A DNA stretch of 7,355 bases. Source: an uncultured Lachnospiraceae bacterium. Lineage in GTDB: Bacteria > Bacillota_A > Clostridia > Lachnospirales > Lachnospiraceae. The stretch is taken from NCBI GenBank assembly GCA_947302185.1, contig CAMYVI010000125.1:1-7355 (forward strand), read 5' to 3'. The stretch's first letter is position 1, and every line of letters begins with the position of its first letter. Shown piece by piece: positions 5,842 through 7,355 of the stretch. The translations under genes and the position numbers were made by a program. Under the pieces are notes generated by a model. It worked only from the letters and a program-made list of their open reading frames with translations. It had not been told where the DNA came from and searched no databases.

Positions 5842-6498
5842 ATGCAGGCAGACACAATGGAAACAGGAAAAATTAATGAAATCAGAAAAGCACAGACCCA
5901 CAGCACTTCGAAGATTCGCATGATCGCTTCGATCGGCATGCTGTCAGCAATAGCGGCAGTGCTCATGCTGTTCGAATTCCCGATCGTCTTTATTGCACCG
6001 TCATTTTACAAGCTTGATTTCTCAGAGGTGCCGGTTCTTATAGGAGCTTTTGCTTTCGGGCCTCTGGCAGGAATTGCAATCGAACTGATTAAGATCCTTC
6101 TTAACCTTGTCATCAACGGCACGCTCACATTCGGTGTCGGCGAACTGGCCAATTTCCTTATCGGCTGTGCCCTGGTAGCTCCGGCTTCCATTATTTACAG
6201 CGTTTACAAAACGAGGAGAGGTGCGATGACGGGTCTTGCAGCCGGTACGCTCGTGATGGTGGCAGCGGGAGTTATTCTCAATGCGTATCTGCTCCTGCCG
6301 TTCTACGCCCAGTTCATGGGAGGTATGGATGCACTGATTGCAGTAGGGACCGCAATGCATTCATCTATCAACAGCGCAATAAGCTTTGCCGTTTTGCTGG
6401 TAGCGCCGTTCAATTTGGTGAAAGGTATTCTTGTATCGCTTATTACACTGCTTCTCTATAAAAGGATCAGCCGCCTTATAAAAGGGGCTGCGGTTTAA
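5842..6498 (+). CDS. ribU: Riboflavin ECF transporter, substrate-binding S component RibU
   Basis: This 218-residue membrane protein is the riboflavin-specific S component of an energy-coupling factor importer. It captures riboflavin outside the cell and works with a shared EcfT membrane subunit and EcfA/EcfA' ATPases, which are encoded elsewhere. Family traits are about six hydrophobic helices and the RibU block FYKLDFSEVPVLIGAFAFGPLAG at about 55-77, followed by IELIKILLNLVINGT and FGVGELANF. The N-terminal 25 residues are polar and cytosolic, and the C-terminus (LLYKRISRLIKG) is basic. The start is fixed by AGGAG (5831-5835) six bases before ATG; frame extension upstream to 5809 would have no binding site and would run into the regulatory hairpin. 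Expression should rise when FMN is low. The length is somewhat above the usual 190-210. A probable terminator follows 8 bases after the stop. Confidence 0.95.
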   Translation: MQADTMETGKINEIRKAQTHSTSKIRMIASIGMLSAIAAVLMLFEFPIVFIAPSFYKLDFSEVPVLIGAFAFGPLAGIAIELIKILLNLVINGTLTFGVGELANFLIGCALVAPASIIYSVYKTRRGAMTGLAAGTLVMVAAGVILNAYLLLPFYAQFMGGMDALIAVGTAMHSSINSAISFAVLLVAPFNLVKGILVSLITLLLYKRISRLIKGAAV

Positions 6499-6505
6499 TC
6501 CGTTC

Positions 6506-6611
6506 CGGACGGGCTGTCTCATCAAGCGTACAGACACAATATATAGTCGACTTTTTCGTAATTTCGGCTATAGAATGTGGCTGTACTGCATTGATGCGGC
6601 AGCCCGTTTTG
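6506..6611 (+). terminator. Long imperfect hairpin after ribU, probable terminator
   Basis: Several paired blocks nest in one fold: CGGGCTG (6510-6516) with CAGCCCG (6600-6606), CATCAA (6520-6525) with TTGATG (6591-6596), TACAG (6529-6533) with CTGTA (6581-6585), CAC with GTG, and TATAG (6542-6546) with CTATA (6568-6572). The base is followed by TTTTGT. A terminator for ribU is the simple reading, but an arm of about 37 bases is longer than needed. The end sequence GGGCTGTCTCATCAA against GGGCTGCCGCATCAA recalls terminal repeats of a small non-autonomous transposable element. No target-site duplication is seen, so this stays a suggestion. Confidence 0.6.
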
Positions 6612-6664
6612 TCCGATAATCTAAAGTCAGAAGGGGATTCAGACAATTCTTTTGAAGAAATGTT

Positions 6665-6690
6665 TTAACAAAGATTTAATTTTTTGTTAA
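6665..6690. promoter_or_regulatory. AT-rich perfect dyad upstream of the GH78 gene, possible operator
   Basis: TTAACAAA (6665-6672) and TTTGTTAA (6683-6690) form a perfect 8-base inverted repeat with a 10-base spacer. It overlaps the -35 of a weak candidate promoter. The size and symmetry fit a dimeric regulator. It does not match the catabolite (cre) consensus, and no regulator is named. Confidence 0.4.
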
Positions 6691-6703
6691 GATATGATAT
6701 CCT
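6675..6703 (+). promoter_or_regulatory. Weak candidate promoter for the GH78 gene
   Basis: TTTAAT (6675-6680), a 17-base spacer and an extended -10 TGA-TATCCT (hexamer 6698-6703) give 3 of 6 and 4 of 6 consensus matches. The start would be near 6710, with a leader of about 165 bases. The match is poor and the call rests largely on position and on the overlapping dyad. Confidence 0.25.
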
Positions 6704-6722
6704 ATTACAGAAAGCATTTTTC

Positions 6723-6818
6723 GAGTACGGTACTTTCCCATCTGCCGTATGGTACTTATCGGTGCATTTGCCCGATGCGGGGAAGTCTTACTCTGACGCA
6801 GAATTCTCAAGACGTCAG
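6723..6818 (+). promoter_or_regulatory. Structured leader upstream of the GH78 gene, function unknown
   Basis: Two successive folds can be drawn in the presumed leader. First, GAGTA (6723-6727) pairs with TACTC (6789-6793), and stacked on it ACTTTCCC (6732-6739) pairs with GGGGAAGT (6779-6786) through eight pairs including one G-U. Inside is a small hairpin ATCGG/CCGAT (6758-6762 with 6772-6776). Second, CTGACG (6793-6798) pairs with CGTCAG (6813-6818). No known riboswitch class was recognised. It might be a regulatory leader or chance pairing. Confidence 0.35.
6724..6756. repeat. Tandem 11-base dyads 22 bases apart
   Basis: AGTACGGTACT (6724-6734) is a perfect palindrome around one base. 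A close copy, CGTATGGTACT, is at 6746-6756, 22 bases further on. TACGGTACTT and TATGGTACTT match at nine of ten positions. Two equal sites two helical turns apart are typical of a cooperatively bound operator, though here they overlap the possible RNA fold. Confidence 0.35.
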
Positions 6819-6875
6819 TATGTGATGAATGCAATTAATGAAATTATTGACAATAGTTTACCGGCGGGAATTTCA

Positions 6876-7355
6876 ATGAAAAAAAAGAGAAAGGCACGAA
6901 CCCGGCGAAGATGCAGAGCAGATGCACTGAAGGTATTGATTATTATGCTGCTCATCATCGGTGTGACTGTCGGTGTGGAACTTGTAATCGAAAATCTCAC
7001 GGTCGTGCAGGACTTGAAAATTAATTATGAAACAGACCCTCTCGGGGTCGGTACTTCATCACCCGTCAAGTTCTCATGGAGTATGTCCTCCGGCATCAGG
7101 GGACAATCGCAGAAGAACTATGAAATCAGGGTATATGAAGGGGAGACCGGACAGGGCAAGCCGATTTGGACGAGTGGCGTCGTAAAGAGCGACAGAACCA
7201 TGAATATCAAAGCGGAAGGGCTGCATCTCGAAAAAGAGAAACGCTATTCATGGAAGGTCCTGGTACAGCCTTCATGGGGGTGGAAAATCGTTTCAGGAGC
7301 GGCGACATTTGTCACGGACACCGATTTTGAAGATGCGGAATGGATCATCCCTTCG
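6876..7355 (+). CDS. GH78 alpha-L-rhamnosidase-like protein, N-terminal part only
   Basis: The first 160 residues are visible; the gene runs off the right edge. A very basic start (MKKKRKARTRRR) and one hydrophobic helix at about 17-34 (ALKVLIIMLLIIGVTVGV) form a signal anchor. Then comes the Fn3-like N-terminal domain found in GH78 alpha-L-rhamnosidases: LKINYETDPLGVGTSSPVKF, FSWSMSSGIRGQSQKNYEIR, IWTSGVVKSDRT, LHLEKEKRYSWKVLV, and EDAEWI at the end, where the next family domain normally begins. GH78 enzymes release terminal rhamnose from pectin side chains, plant glycosides or rhamnose-containing polymers by inversion. The catalytic domain is beyond the window, so activity cannot be confirmed. 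ATG at 6876 is chosen because a lysine-rich n-region follows, although the binding site is weak (GCGGGA). An in-frame ATG at 6825 would add 17 residues and has no better site. Full family proteins are usually 900 residues or more. Confidence 0.78.
   Translation, partial: MKKKRKARTRRRCRADALKVLIIMLLIIGVTVGVELVIENLTVVQDLKINYETDPLGVGTSSPVKFSWSMSSGIRGQSQKNYEIRVYEGETGQGKPIWTSGVVKSDRTMNIKAEGLHLEKEKRYSWKVLVQPSWGWKIVSGAATFVTDTDFEDAEWIIPS

Noticed and set aside
6022..6360. Minus-strand open frame within ribU
   Set aside because: It is antisense to a confident membrane-protein gene and has no family features.
6847..6852. Perfect TTGACA just upstream of the GH78 ATG as a -35 box
   Set aside because: A -10 with normal spacing would fall at about 6870-6875, on the start codon, and no TATAAT-like sequence is there.
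6669..6875. Open frame continuing upstream of the GH78 start, up to about 69 extra residues
   Set aside because: The frame is open but its translation resembles no domain and has no binding site before the possible ATG at 6825 or TTG at 6684. The MKKKRK n-region is the natural start. The region is rich in dyads, as expected of a control region.
6815..7000. Minus-strand 61-residue open frame across the GH78 start
   Set aside because: It overlaps the start of a gene with good family motifs, and no ribosome binding site or recognisable protein was seen.
1..7355. CRISPR array, tRNA, rRNA, IS transposase or phage genes
   Set aside because: No regularly spaced repeats, cloverleaf pattern, rRNA-like block, transposase motif or phage structural gene was found on either strand.

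Overview
The window suggests a gut- or rumen-type member of the Clostridia (Bacillota), possibly Lachnospiraceae-like. The clues are S-layer-homology-like repeats, a FMN riboswitch driving an ECF-type riboflavin transporter (RibU), strong AGGAGG-type ribosome binding sites, sigma-A-like promoters, a TTG start, a tyrosine phosphatase of the lipid/tyrosine-phosphatase-3 type, and plant-glycan enzymes (GH32 and the beginning of a GH78 rhamnosidase). The taxonomic placement is an inference from gene content. No phage, plasmid, IS transposase, tRNA, rRNA or CRISPR array is visible.

Layout, left to right. (1) Bases 1-947, plus strand: the 3' part of a gene for a protein with three S-layer-homology-like repeats followed by a papain-like cysteine peptidase/amidase domain, probably a cell-wall protein. 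It is cut by the left edge. (2) A long perfect inverted repeat at 955-1000 lies between this gene and the convergent gene. (3) Bases 1009-2499, minus strand: a cytoplasmic GH32 beta-fructofuranosidase / sucrose-6-phosphate hydrolase. (4) Bases 2604-4139, minus strand: a membrane-anchored, outward-facing protein tyrosine phosphatase-like protein with a long acidic linker. It is separated from the GH32 gene by a hairpin terminator. (5) Bases 4140-4375: a divergent control region with two back-to-back promoters and several dyads. (6) Bases 4376-5497, plus strand: a lipoprotein of LolA/LppX-like character. (7) Bases 5543-6498: a near-consensus promoter, a complete FMN riboswitch, a terminator and a second hairpin able to mask the ribosome binding site, then ribU. 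(8) Bases 6499-6875: a 377-base gap with a long imperfect hairpin (probable ribU terminator) and a dyad-rich leader. (9) Bases 6876-7355, plus strand: the first 160 residues of a membrane-anchored GH78 alpha-L-rhamnosidase-like protein, cut by the right edge.

The genes do not form one pathway. Two concern plant or fructan sugars (GH32, GH78), three have cell-envelope features (SLH peptidase, phosphatase, lipoprotein), and one imports riboflavin. Each seems to be its own transcription unit. No clearly new multi-gene system is visible. The parts that most deserve a second look are regulatory: the two-layer expression platform of the ribU riboswitch, the structured leader before the GH78 gene, the long hairpin after ribU, and the divergent promoter region at 4140-4330.
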